Origin: Bryobacterales bacterium
GTDB lineage: Bacteria; Acidobacteriota; Terriglobia; Bryobacterales; Bryobacteraceae
NCBI GenBank assembly: GCA_009697455.1
Contig: SHUI01000011.1
Coordinates: 1-36,062, forward strand
DNA length: 36,062 nucleotides
Reading direction: 5' to 3'
Of the stretch, positions 24,633 to 31,697 are shown piece after piece (position 1 is the stretch's first letter; each line of letters begins with the position of its first letter). The notes under the pieces were generated by a model. The model worked only from the letters and a program-made list of their open reading frames with translations. It ran no database searches and was not told the origin of the DNA. Position numbers and translations under genes: made by a program.

Positions 24633-25597
24633 TTCTTCTTGCGGTCCCTCGCCGGCGCGAGCGCTGGATGCGCCGCACCCGCCACACCGGCTGGAGTGGT
24701 ATCGGGCGAGGGTCCCGGCAGTGGCCCGAGGACCTGCAACTCCGTGTTCTCCGGACGCTCGAGGACGAACTTTTCATCCGTCACGAGACCTTCCTTGTTG
24801 ATATCCATCTTCGTGATCGAGATTACAACGCCGTACTCGTCGGTTGGCCGGTTGATTTCAATATGCGAAGGAAACGGGACGCCATCGAAGCTCTTCCATT
24901 CGCTGTACCGGGCGTCGGTGAGGATTGCTCCAGCCGCGCTGAACACCTTCTGCCGGATGATACGCAACGTGAAGCGGTCGAACCAGACATTGCGTCGAAA
25001 ATACAGTTGGCCGTCGGGGGCGCGGTTGACGACGTAGAGTACGTAGTCGGCATTCTCCTCGTCCGTGAAATTTTCGACAATCGTCAAGTCGCGATCGGAA
25101 TCGACCGGCTGCACGATCAACGCTTCGAGAAAGTGCTGCGGACGCAGGTTCTCCATCTTGTTCGGAGAAGGGGCGGCGATTTCGTTCCGGCCCTGGACGA
25201 AGCGGTTCTTCCCCGGGATGTAGAGTTTGAACTCGGAGCCGTCGGAGACCATATCGAAGGCCTTGTTGCGCACGACGGGATAGAGTCCGATCAAACGAAT
25301 GAAGTTGGGTTTCCGGAAGAGAATGTAGGCCCGGACATCTTTGTATTCCGTGATGTGGCCGGAATCGACGCTGCCGAGAGCGGGGACCATATCGACGGTG
25401 GCGCTAAAGCTGTTCACCGCCCCGTAGATTGATGCGATGCGGTCAATCAGGGTTTTCTTGTCGGTGGTAATCAGCTTCTGGGAGGGATTGCTGCGTTTAT
25501 GGCTGATCTGGCGGCGGCGCACGAGACAGGAGGCGCAGACCGTCACTAGAAAGACGGCGAGCGCGAGACGCCCTGTCAAACGAACCCTCAATGGCAT
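24629..25597 (-). CDS. LolB/DUF4292-like outer-membrane lipoprotein
   Basis: 322 residues. The signal LALAVFLVTVCASC ends in a lipobox-like CASC with lipidated C24. The mature region shows the LolA/LolB-type half-barrel: VNSFSATVDMVPALGS, AYILFRKPNFIRLIGLYPVV, FDMVSDGSEFKLYIPGKN and YSEWKSFDGVPFPSHIEI. This matches the outer-membrane lipoprotein sorting superfamily (DUF4292 style). The C-terminal 35 residues are Pro/Ala-rich and end in Lys. ATG 25597 lies 6 nt after TACAAT. It begins an operon with a LolCDE-like permease and ATPase, so lipoprotein or hydrophobic-cargo handling is likely. Confidence 0.8.
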   Translation of the reverse strand: MPLRVRLTGRLALAVFLVTVCASCLVRRRQISHKRSNPSQKLITTDKKTLIDRIASIYGAVNSFSATVDMVPALGSVDSGHITEYKDVRAYILFRKPNFIRLIGLYPVVRNKAFDMVSDGSEFKLYIPGKNRFVQGRNEIAAPSPNKMENLRPQHFLEALIVQPVDSDRDLTIVENFTDEENADYVLYVVNRAPDGQLYFRRNVWFDRFTLRIIRQKVFSAAGAILTDARYSEWKSFDGVPFPSHIEINRPTDEYGVVISITKMDINKEGLVTDEKFVLERPENTELQVLGPLPGPSPDTTPAGVAGAAHPALAPARDRKKK

Positions 25598-25634
25598 TAC
25601 TTCATTGTAGGCAAGGCGACGGTTGCGCTGTCAA
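25598..25634 (-). promoter_or_regulatory. Promoter of the lipoprotein-permease-ATPase operon
   Basis: On the minus strand a consensus -35 TTGACA (25634-25629) is followed by a 19-nt spacer, the -10 box TACAAT (25609-25604), 6 nt, and ATG 25597. The spacer is slightly long. No Shine-Dalgarno is present, so a leaderless mRNA is expected. This is the best -35/-10 pair among the leaderless candidates. Confidence 0.6.
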
Positions 25635-25670
25635 TGTTTTGGCGTGTTATATTGAGGTTGTACGTCCTGT

Positions 25671-25746
25671 GGGCCTGTGGCGCAGTTGGGAGCGCGCTTC
25701 CATGGCATGGAAGAGGTCGACGGTTCGAACCCGTCCAGGTCCACCA
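25671..25746 (+). tRNA. tRNA-Ala (anticodon GGC)
   Basis: 76 nt folding as a full cloverleaf with encoded CCA. Acceptor stem GGGCCTG pairs with CAGGTCC (one G-U). D arm GCGC/GCGC, anticodon stem CTTCC/GGAAG around the loop ATGGCAT giving anticodon GGC, and T arm GACGG/CCGTC around TTCGAAC. Reads alanine codons GCC (and GCU). TATATT at about 25649-25654 may be its -10 box. Confidence 0.97.
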
Positions 25747-25908
25747 AATTCCTCAAACACTTACGCGCCTCGGCCCGTCAAACTCCTTGCCCGTGGAGTC
25801 CAACTGGAGTCCAAACCCCATTTGATGCATGGGCAGTCATGGGCACCGTGTGGATTTCGGTGCTGCCCATGACGAGGCGTTCAGCGTCAACGTCATCGAA
25901 GGAATGGG

Positions 25909-25927
25909 CGGTGTGGGCACCGTTTTT
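25909..25927 (+). terminator. Weak terminator-like hairpin
   Basis: CGGTG (25909-25913) and CACCG (25918-25922) form a 5-bp stem with loop TGGG, followed directly by TTTTT. The stem is short, and it lies about 160 nt after the tRNA. Confidence 0.35.
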
Positions 25928-26173
25928 CATGCTTGTCGTTTGCTGGAGACGACAACAAATAGTTTCCATATAAGGACGTTATAGGGACGTTGCCCAGTCC
26001 GCCCACGCCAGCCGCAACTCCTTCTTGGCGAATCACTTTACTGTTGACGACTGAATTCCGTTCCTGCGGCGAACCGGAGCCGCCACGGGAAGTGGATCGA
26101 GATCCACGCGAAGCAGCGACCGAACGCGCCCGCTGAGGTCTCCACCTGACAGTTAGCCGCCGCCCGCAAGGGC

Positions 26174-26204
26174 AATATTCCCACCTAAGATTAGGTGCAA
26201 TATT
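26174..26204 (+). promoter_or_regulatory. Dyad-symmetric candidate operator upstream of the receptor-like gene
   Basis: CACCTAA (26182-26188), GA, TTAGGTG (26191-26197) is a perfect 7-bp dyad. It is flanked almost symmetrically by AATATT at 26174-26179 and 26199-26204. The AT-rich element stands out from GC-rich surroundings and lies 91 nt before the start codon. It could be an operator or an mRNA hairpin. Confidence 0.5.
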
Positions 26205-26269
26205 GGAACCCGAATAGCGAACCGATAGAGAAGTCAGGAGATCACACCGGGCCACAAAAACGGAGGACG

Positions 26270-26297
26270 AAGAGGAACTTATGAAGAGGAACTTATG
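26270..26297 (+). repeat. Perfect 14-bp tandem duplication of a ribosome-binding site and start codon
   Basis: AAGAGGAACTTATG occurs at 26270-26283 and again at 26284-26297. Each copy holds GAGG and an ATG with proper spacing. The copies are out of frame with each other. The first ATG (26281) encodes only six codons and stops at TGA 26299-26301, overlapping the second ATG (26295), which starts the long gene. Confidence 0.9.
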
Positions 26298-27587
26298 TTG
26301 ACGCAAGTAAGCATTTCGCGAAAGATGATTCTGATCGCATTGACGTTCTCGTTGCCAATCGCGGTGCTGACATATCTCATGGTTGTTAGCATTGACTCGA
26401 ATGTCGAGTTCGCCGTCAAAGAGACGAAAGGGAACACCGTCCAACGGGGATTGGCCGAACTGTTGCGGAAGGTACAAGAGCATCGTCTTGCACGGTTGGG
26501 TTGTCAGAACGGGCAGGAATGTGAGGGACGGTTGTCCGTGCTCCAGGCGGAGGTAGGCCAAGCGTTCCAACAGACACAGGCGGCGTTGGATCAGGTCGGC
26601 GCCCCGCTGCAGTTCACGACGGCTGGACTGGGGGCCAGAGGCCGCCAGCATCTGTCGTTGGAAACAATGCGGCGCGAGTGGAGCGAACTGACCGGCAAGC
26701 TTCCCGACGCCGACCTGGCGGCGAAGCACGATCACTTGGCCTCGGATATTCGGGGCATGATCACACACGCGGGCGACACTTCGAACCTGATTCTGGATCC
26801 GGATCTGGACAGCTACTACCTGATGGATGTAACCCTGCTGGCGCTGCCCCAGGCGCAGGAGCGGTTGGCGCGGGTCGGTGTGTTGGGGAGCGCGATAATC
26901 CGCGGCGGGAAGCTGACACGGGACGACCAGATCCAACTCGCAGTGCAGGCGTCTATGATGCAGGAAGCGGATCTGGACCGGATTGTAGCGAGTACGGGCA
27001 CCAGCCTCACCGAAGACCCCAACTTCTATGGCGTCCGGGCGAGATTGCAGGAGCGGATTCCGCCCGCGCTGAAGCGCTACCAGGCGGCCGCCTCGACGTT
27101 CATTGGCATGAGCCGGCGGCTGGCGAGCGCCGAACGGCCTGAAGTCACCGAGAAGGAGTACCTGCAGGCGGAGGACGAGGCGCACCGCGCGAGCTTCGAG
27201 TTCTGGAGCGTGGCCGTGGATGAACTGGATGGCCTGCTGGGAGCGCGCATCGCGAGCTACCAGGACAACCGCAACTGGAGCCTTGGCTTAGCCAGCCTGT
27301 CCGTGCTGGTGGCATGCTTGTTGGCGTTCTTCCTGGCGCGAAGCATTGTGGTGCCGCTGCGGGACGTCATGGGATCGCTGGGACCTGGCGCGACGCTGCT
27401 TGGTGTGTGCGTGGAGAGGATCGCCGAGGCCAGCAAGAACCACTTCTCTAATCCCGAAGAAGCCACGCTGATCTGCGAGGAGCTCGATGCTCACGCCGAT
27501 GGAATGCGTCAGAGCGTGCTCGCTCTAGCCCTGCAGGTGGAGGGCGCGCAGAGGGCCGAATCCGTCGCTGTGGAGCACAATGCCTAG
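26295..27587 (+). CDS. Membrane receptor-like protein with periplasmic sensor domain but no signalling domain
   Basis: 430 residues. Membrane segment at about 10-32, then a ~290-residue extracytoplasmic domain, then a second segment around 328-348 (LSVLVACLLAFFLARSIVVP). The sensor part contains ILDPDLDSYYLMDVTLLALP, a motif seen in methyl-accepting chemotaxis proteins and histidine kinases with long helical sensor domains. The second segment leads into ARSIVVPLRDVMG, a HAMP-like entry, but only about 80 residues follow, with no methyl-accepting, kinase or cyclase domain. The frame is open to its stop, so this is not an obvious frameshift. ATG 26295 lies in the second copy of a duplicated ribosome-binding site. 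The next gene overlaps by 8 nt and may supply a partner. Confidence 0.7.
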   Translation: MLTQVSISRKMILIALTFSLPIAVLTYLMVVSIDSNVEFAVKETKGNTVQRGLAELLRKVQEHRLARLGCQNGQECEGRLSVLQAEVGQAFQQTQAALDQVGAPLQFTTAGLGARGRQHLSLETMRREWSELTGKLPDADLAAKHDHLASDIRGMITHAGDTSNLILDPDLDSYYLMDVTLLALPQAQERLARVGVLGSAIIRGGKLTRDDQIQLAVQASMMQEADLDRIVASTGTSLTEDPNFYGVRARLQERIPPALKRYQAAASTFIGMSRRLASAERPEVTEKEYLQAEDEAHRASFEFWSVAVDELDGLLGARIASYQDNRNWSLGLASLSVLVACLLAFFLARSIVVPLRDVMGSLGPGATLLGVCVERIAEASKNHFSNPEEATLICEELDAHADGMRQSVLALALQVEGAQRAESVAVEHNA

Positions 27588-27813
27588 TCCCCTATTTACG
27601 AGGCTTCTGGCGGTCACCCGTCCCTACATGGACGAGAAGAAGGCGGCTGAGGTGATCGAGAGGCAGATAGCCAAGATCGGGGCGACAGCCGACACACTCG
27701 CCGCGACGCATCTGGGAGGGCTCAGGGATAGAATCAGCTCTGTGCTGGGGTTGTACGTTTCGGATGCCGGCAAACGCGAGGAAATGGTCGTCAAACTCAA
27801 AGCGTTCGCCTGA
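27580..27813 (+). CDS. Small soluble protein coupled to the receptor-like gene
   Basis: 77 residues, no membrane segment or signal. Helical and amphipathic: MDEKKAAEVIERQIAKIGAT, then DRISSVLGLYVSDAGKREEM. No known motif recognised. The ATG lies inside the end of the receptor-like gene (8-nt overlap), so the two are translationally coupled and probably act together, for instance as a cytosolic partner of the membrane protein's short tail. Confidence 0.6.
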   Translation: MPSPLFTRLLAVTRPYMDEKKAAEVIERQIAKIGATADTLAATHLGGLRDRISSVLGLYVSDAGKREEMVVKLKAFA

Positions 27814-28326
27814 GGCGGCACACCACGGATTGCCTGGCCGCTTCCTTCGGAGCCAGGCTCTGAATGGAACCGCTTACGGCGGCTGGCGCCGGAGGCGATG
27901 CAGTGCTCTTTCATGCGGCAGCCGGCGATGTCGTTGCCAGGGACGATATTGCGGCGCCCTGGCGCGGGACGCTCCGTGCCAGGGCCAGGTAGATTCCGCT
28001 GCGCGGCATGCCGGTTCGCCGGGAAGCGTGGCAGCAGCCGAGGCGCGCGGCCTCTTCGTTGCAGCGGCGCGGTTGTCCACGACGGTGCAGTTGCCGTTGC
28101 TCAGTCTGCGCCCATTTCGGACCCGAGTATCCTGCCTATTTGTGCCAGCAGTCTTGCCAACTCATCGAATCTGGTGTCGTGGACCCGAGCAGTTCGAAAC
28201 CTCGCCGTTGCCCATGCATCATGGATCAAATGTAATTCAGACTCCGGGCGGGCCCGTCACGCCGTGATAGAAGACCTTGATGCGCCGAATTCGCGCATCT
28301 TTCGACCGCGCGTTCCTCGCCGCGCG
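27814..28326. other. Intergenic region with at most one short ORF
   Basis: 513 bp between the 77-residue gene and the stop of the TolC-family gene. Longer frames on the plus strand have unnatural composition (Arg/Pro/Ser/Cys-rich) and are judged spurious. The only stretch with protein-like sequence is the 42-codon minus-strand ORF at 28101-28229. No clear terminator is visible. Confidence 0.4.
28101..28229 (-). CDS. Possible small ORF or gene remnant (42 codons)
   Basis: From TTG 28229 the minus strand encodes IHDAWATARFRTARVHDTRF followed by DELARLLAQIGRILGSEMGA and a stop. It is amphipathic and helical with natural composition, unlike the other frames here. The open frame extends slightly upstream without a better start. 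It is downstream of the TolC-family gene on the same strand. Could be a small protein or the tail of a lost gene; family not recognised. Confidence 0.3.
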   Translation of the reverse strand: MIHDAWATARFRTARVHDTRFDELARLLAQIGRILGSEMGAD

Positions 28327-30282
28327 CTACTTCGGATCCGTCGCCGGCAATGGGCTAGGCGGCCTCGCGACCGAACCCTTAAACGCCTCGTCCACCGTTA
28401 CGCTCGAGTGCGGCAGCGTCTGTCCCGTTGCCCGGTCGAATTCGACCCGCGCCTTGCTGTAGTTGCTGAGCGCCGCCACTTCCGCCGATTGCGCCTGCGC
28501 CAAGTCCCGCTGCACCAGAATCACATTGAAGATCGTCGACGCCCCGAGCGCGTACTTCTTCTGCTCGGCGTCCAAGGTCTGCTCCTGAAGCACCCGCGCC
28601 TTGGTCGCAGCCTGGTACCGTGCCCGCGCCTGCTGCAACCCGATGAGCGCATTCTGAACATCCACGCGAATCTGGTTTTCGAGCTGCTGCAAACCAATCT
28701 CCTGCTGCCGCACCGCAAGTTGATCGCGAATCATGTCGGATTGCGCCGCGCGGTTCCGTAAGGGAATATTGAGGGTAAAGCCCGCGCTGTAATCCGGAAA
28801 ATTGCGCGCGAACAATTGGGTGAGCACCGTGCCGTAGCCGCCGACGAAAAACGCCGTGGGGGCCCGCGGCACGGGCGGAAAGCCGGGAGCCGCGCCAGGA
28901 AGCGGCAGAGGATTCACCTCGCCGGCCAAACCGTTGTTCGCCATATTTATGAAGCCATCAACGGTGGGCAGGAGCTGACTCTTCGAACCTCTCAAGCCGA
29001 TCTTCGTGTTCTCGACCTGGATGCGCCGCTGCGCGATTTCGGGACGCGCGGAGAGCGCCGTGGTCACGATATCCTGAACCGGTTCGATTGCCTCTTTCTC
29101 GGGCATGTTGATGCGGTCCGTAGGCACCACGCGCGCGCTGGCTATCGCCGGGCTCGCGACGCCGGTCCGGCTCAGAGCGCTTTTGAGAATAGTCTCCTGC
29201 TGCAGAACCTGCGTTTCGGATATGGTCAAATCCTGCTGGGCCCGCGCGACTTCGGCCTCCGCGCGAACGATCTCGATGGGCGCGAGCGTGCCGATTTCAA
29301 CCTGCTTCTTGTTGTCCTCGTAGAGCTTCTGATTCAGCTCCAGAGCCTGTCTCCTCACTTTGACGTCTTCGCCGAAGCTCACCAGATCCCAGTAGAGGTT
29401 GGTGATTGCCGACACCGTCGTGATGACCTGCTGCTTAAAGACCAGATCCGAGATTTCCCGCTGGTTCCGGGCGACGACGATATTGCGGTTATTGACCGCG
29501 CGGCCAAAGCCCTGCAAAAGCTTCTGCGTAATATTCAGACTGGCGCTGCCGCTGTTGGATGGATTGAAGTCGGCGCGCAGGCTGTTGGAATGCGCACGGG
29601 AATTGGCGTATCCAAAGTTAATGCTTGTTCCCGTCAGGAACGACTGGCCGATATTGAAATTCGCCAGGTCGTTGCGGTTGATGAATGCGTTGGTGCCAGT
29701 GACGAAGGCGGCCGTCTGAGGCACCGAAGTATGTGCCCAACTGAGACGGCCGGTGAGCACGGGGTCAAGGTTCGGGATCGTTGACCCTGTCTGGCTGATG
29801 ACGGTGCCCGTGGTTGCGCCCGCCTGCTGACCGGCCGTTTGGGTGATGCCCGTGGCTTGACCGGTTTGCCCCGCGGCGCCTCCAGGACCCGCCGTAACGC
29901 CGGTCGGAACGCCGCGCAGCAGGCCGCCGGCTTTGGCGCGCAGGATGTCGGCGTCGGCGATCTGCGGGCCGTAGCGCTGGAGCTCGATATCGAGGTTATT
30001 CTCAAGCGCCAGCGCAAGAGCGTCCTGCAGGGAGAGGTACAGCCGTCCGGCGCGGAGCAGCGAATCGATACGATTCGAATTGGCGAGGTTGACCGGCGGG
30101 ACCGTGACTTCGCGATAGTTCATGGTGAAGCGGTCGAATCGGCCCGTGGAACGTTGCTCCATCGTGTGGGCGTTGGCCCTCGAAGGAGGCGGTGGGACGG
30201 GAGTCTGCGCGCCGGCGTTCGGAATGACCGTCAGGAACACACACAACACAGCCAAGGGGACGCGAGTCAAGTTTTTCCTCAA
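28327..30282 (-). CDS. TolC-family outer-membrane efflux protein
   Basis: 651 residues. Signal peptide (PLAVLCVFLTVIPNAGA) then a Pro-rich linker. TolC-type helical hairpins are seen as LSLQDALALALENNLDIELQ near the start and, in the second repeat, QNALIGLQQARARYQAATKA and VLQEQTLDAEQKKYALGAST. Other family features are SFGEDVKVRRQALELNQKLY and LRSALSRTGV-like sequence. It is longer than E. coli TolC, mainly by a Gly/Thr/Gln-rich insert at about 115-175 and a Pro-rich loop (NPLPLPGAAPGFPPVPRAP). It forms the outer-membrane channel of efflux or secretion systems; no inner-membrane pump or adaptor lies beside it. Start TTG 30282, with AAGG 6 nt upstream; TTG 30270 is an alternative. Confidence 0.9.
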   Translation of the reverse strand: MRKNLTRVPLAVLCVFLTVIPNAGAQTPVPPPPSRANAHTMEQRSTGRFDRFTMNYREVTVPPVNLANSNRIDSLLRAGRLYLSLQDALALALENNLDIELQRYGPQIADADILRAKAGGLLRGVPTGVTAGPGGAAGQTGQATGITQTAGQQAGATTGTVISQTGSTIPNLDPVLTGRLSWAHTSVPQTAAFVTGTNAFINRNDLANFNIGQSFLTGTSINFGYANSRAHSNSLRADFNPSNSGSASLNITQKLLQGFGRAVNNRNIVVARNQREISDLVFKQQVITTVSAITNLYWDLVSFGEDVKVRRQALELNQKLYEDNKKQVEIGTLAPIEIVRAEAEVARAQQDLTISETQVLQQETILKSALSRTGVASPAIASARVVPTDRINMPEKEAIEPVQDIVTTALSARPEIAQRRIQVENTKIGLRGSKSQLLPTVDGFINMANNGLAGEVNPLPLPGAAPGFPPVPRAPTAFFVGGYGTVLTQLFARNFPDYSAGFTLNIPLRNRAAQSDMIRDQLAVRQQEIGLQQLENQIRVDVQNALIGLQQARARYQAATKARVLQEQTLDAEQKKYALGASTIFNVILVQRDLAQAQSAEVAALSNYSKARVEFDRATGQTLPHSSVTVDEAFKGSVARPPSPLPATDPK

Positions 30283-30292
30283 TCTGAACCTT

Positions 30293-30311
30293 ATTCTATC
30301 AATGGTATAGT
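30293..30311. promoter_or_regulatory. Divergent -10 boxes between the TolC-family gene and pyrE
   Basis: On the minus strand TAGAAT (30298-30293) lies 10 nt before TTG 30282. On the plus strand TATAGT (30306-30311) lies 8 nt before GTG 30320. The whole intergenic gap is 37 bp, so the two promoters overlap and the leaders are very short or absent. Confidence 0.5.
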
Positions 30312-30319
30312 AGGCGTTT

Positions 30320-30925
30320 GTGACGCCGCAAGCAGATACTGAAACCGGATCCGTTCTGGAGACCTTCCGCGCGACCGGCGCCTACCTCAGCGGGCATTTC
30401 CGGCTCACCAGCGGGCTTCACAGTCCGGAATACCTTCAATGCGCGTTGGTCCTGCAGCATCCGGAGCAAGCGGCACTGCTTGGCCTGCAACTGGCGCGGG
30501 AACTCGACCGGCTGCTTCTCCAGGGAAAAGTTCACGCGGTGGCGTCTCCGGCGGTGGGCGGACTCATCATTGGACACGAAGTGGCTCGCGCTCTGGGGGC
30601 GCGTTTTGTCTTTACGGAACGGGACTCCTCCGGTAAGATGACGTTGCGGCGGGGGTTCGCCGTTACTCCTGGGGAGACCGTAGTTGTAGTCGAGGACGTG
30701 ATCACGACTGGCGGCAGCACGAAGGAGGTCGTGGACCTCCTCACCACGGCCGGGGCGACGGTGTCCGCGGCGGCGTCGATTATCGACAGGAGTGGCGGGG
30801 CGGCCAGGGTCGGCGTCCCGCGGGTGGCGCTCGCGACGCTGCAAGTGGTGGCGTATCCCCCCGAGAGTTGCCCTCTTTGCGCCCAAGGAATCCCGGTCAC
30901 GAAGCCCGGATCCAGGCCCGCATAG
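30320..30925 (+). CDS. pyrE: Orotate phosphoribosyltransferase
   Basis: 201 residues. Converts orotate and PRPP to orotidine monophosphate in pyrimidine synthesis; cytoplasmic. The PRPP-binding motif VVVVEDVITTGGST (121-134) is exact for the type I phosphoribosyltransferases, and HFRLTSGLHSPEYLQCAL is the orotate-side N-terminal motif. RDSSGKMTLRRGF holds the flexible-loop basic residues. The C-terminus has PESCPLCAQGIP, an extra Cys pair common in some bacterial homologues. GTG 30320 follows TATAGT by 8 nt and there is no Shine-Dalgarno. truA follows after 17 nt. Confidence 0.92.
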   Translation: MTPQADTETGSVLETFRATGAYLSGHFRLTSGLHSPEYLQCALVLQHPEQAALLGLQLARELDRLLLQGKVHAVASPAVGGLIIGHEVARALGARFVFTERDSSGKMTLRRGFAVTPGETVVVVEDVITTGGSTKEVVDLLTTAGATVSAAASIIDRSGGAARVGVPRVALATLQVVAYPPESCPLCAQGIPVTKPGSRPA

Positions 30926-30942
30926 TGGAGGGGTCCCCTGGA

Positions 30943-31695
30943 ATGCGCCGGATTCGAGTCTCCGTCGCATACGACGGAACCGATTTCCATGGGTGGCAAG
31001 TGCAGCCGGGTCTTCCCACTGTTCAGGGTGCGCTCGAAGCCATCGTGGGGGAGATCGAAGGGAAACCGGTTTCAGTAGCCGGCTCCGGACGCACCGATGC
31101 CGGAGTTCATGCGCTCGCGCAGGTGGCTGCGTTTTCGATCGGCAATCCGATCCCGGCGGCTAATCTCAAAAAGGCGATTAACCGGTTGCTCCCGGCCTCA
31201 ATTCGAGTGACCTCCGCGGCGGAGGCCCAAGCGGAATTCCATCCGCGCTATGACGCCGTCGCGAAGACCTACGAGTACCGGATCTTTCGCGGGGAGGTCT
31301 GTTCACCCTTCGAGCGCCGCTATGTTCATCACTATCCGTTCCGGCTGGATGTGGAGCCGATGCGCTTGTTCGCTCCAATTCTCGAAGGCGAGCACGACTT
31401 TGGGGCGTTTGCCGCCGCGGACGATTCGGATAAGGAAGGGAGGTCGAAGGTAAGAACGATCTTCTCCTCTCAACTGGAGGCCGCCCCGGACCGTCTTGTA
31501 TACCGCGTGCGGGGCAGTGGTTTTCTGAAGCACATGGTCCGGAATATCGTGGGAACACTGATCGAGGCGGGGAAGGGGAATCTAGGCCAAGAGGGCCTGC
31601 TCGCGCTCCTGGATCCCGGTTCGGAGAAGAAAGCGGGGCCGTCCGCGCCTGCCTGCGGATTGTTCCTGATCGGCGTTGAGTATGATGAGCATTGA
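30943..31695 (+). CDS. truA: tRNA pseudouridine synthase A
   Basis: 250 residues. Forms pseudouridine at positions 38-40 of tRNA anticodon stems. Catalytic motif [16 protein letters not shown] with D52; also [13 protein letters not shown] at the start, [17 protein letters not shown] and [20 protein letters not shown] near the end, all standard for TruA. ATG 30943 gives the family's usual N-terminus; GGAGGGG lies a little further upstream than ideal. The open frame extends to 30868 inside pyrE but without family similarity. It overlaps or abuts the mutase gene start. Confidence 0.94.
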   Translation: MRRIRVSVAYDGTDFHGWQVQPGLPTVQGALEAIVGEIEGKPVSVAGSGRTDAGVHALAQVAAFSIGNPIPAANLKKAINRLLPASIRVTSAAEAQAEFHPRYDAVAKTYEYRIFRGEVCSPFERRYVHHYPFRLDVEPMRLFAPILEGEHDFGAFAAADDSDKEGRSKVRTIFSSQLEAAPDRLVYRVRGSGFLKHMVRNIVGTLIEAGKGNLGQEGLLALLDPGSEKKAGPSAPACGLFLIGVEYDEH

Positions 31696-31697
31696 GC

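Larger units (their letters stand above)
25747..26294. other. Non-coding stretch downstream of tRNA-Ala
   Basis: No convincing gene. It holds an 11-bp tandem near-repeat TGGAGTCCAAC/TGGAGTCCAAA (25794-25815), a bulged hairpin formed by ATGGGCACCG (25839-25848) and CGGTGCTGCCCAT, a short terminator-like hairpin (25909-25927), a perfect 7-bp inverted repeat TTGTCGT/ACGACAA (25933-25955) and a dyad at 26174-26204. A 63-codon minus frame (25969 to 25778) has ordinary composition but no recognisable family. The region downstream of a tRNA gene is a usual integration site; no repeated tRNA 3' end was seen. Confidence 0.45.

Noticed and set aside
25778-25969. 63-codon minus-strand frame beside tRNA-Ala, considered as an integrase tail
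   Set aside because: No recombinase motif (no R, H-x-x-R or Y pattern) is visible and no duplicated tRNA end was found.
25893-27185. 430-codon minus-strand frame opposite the receptor-like gene
   Set aside because: The plus-strand protein has membrane segments, a sensor motif and a good ribosome-binding site; the minus frame has none.
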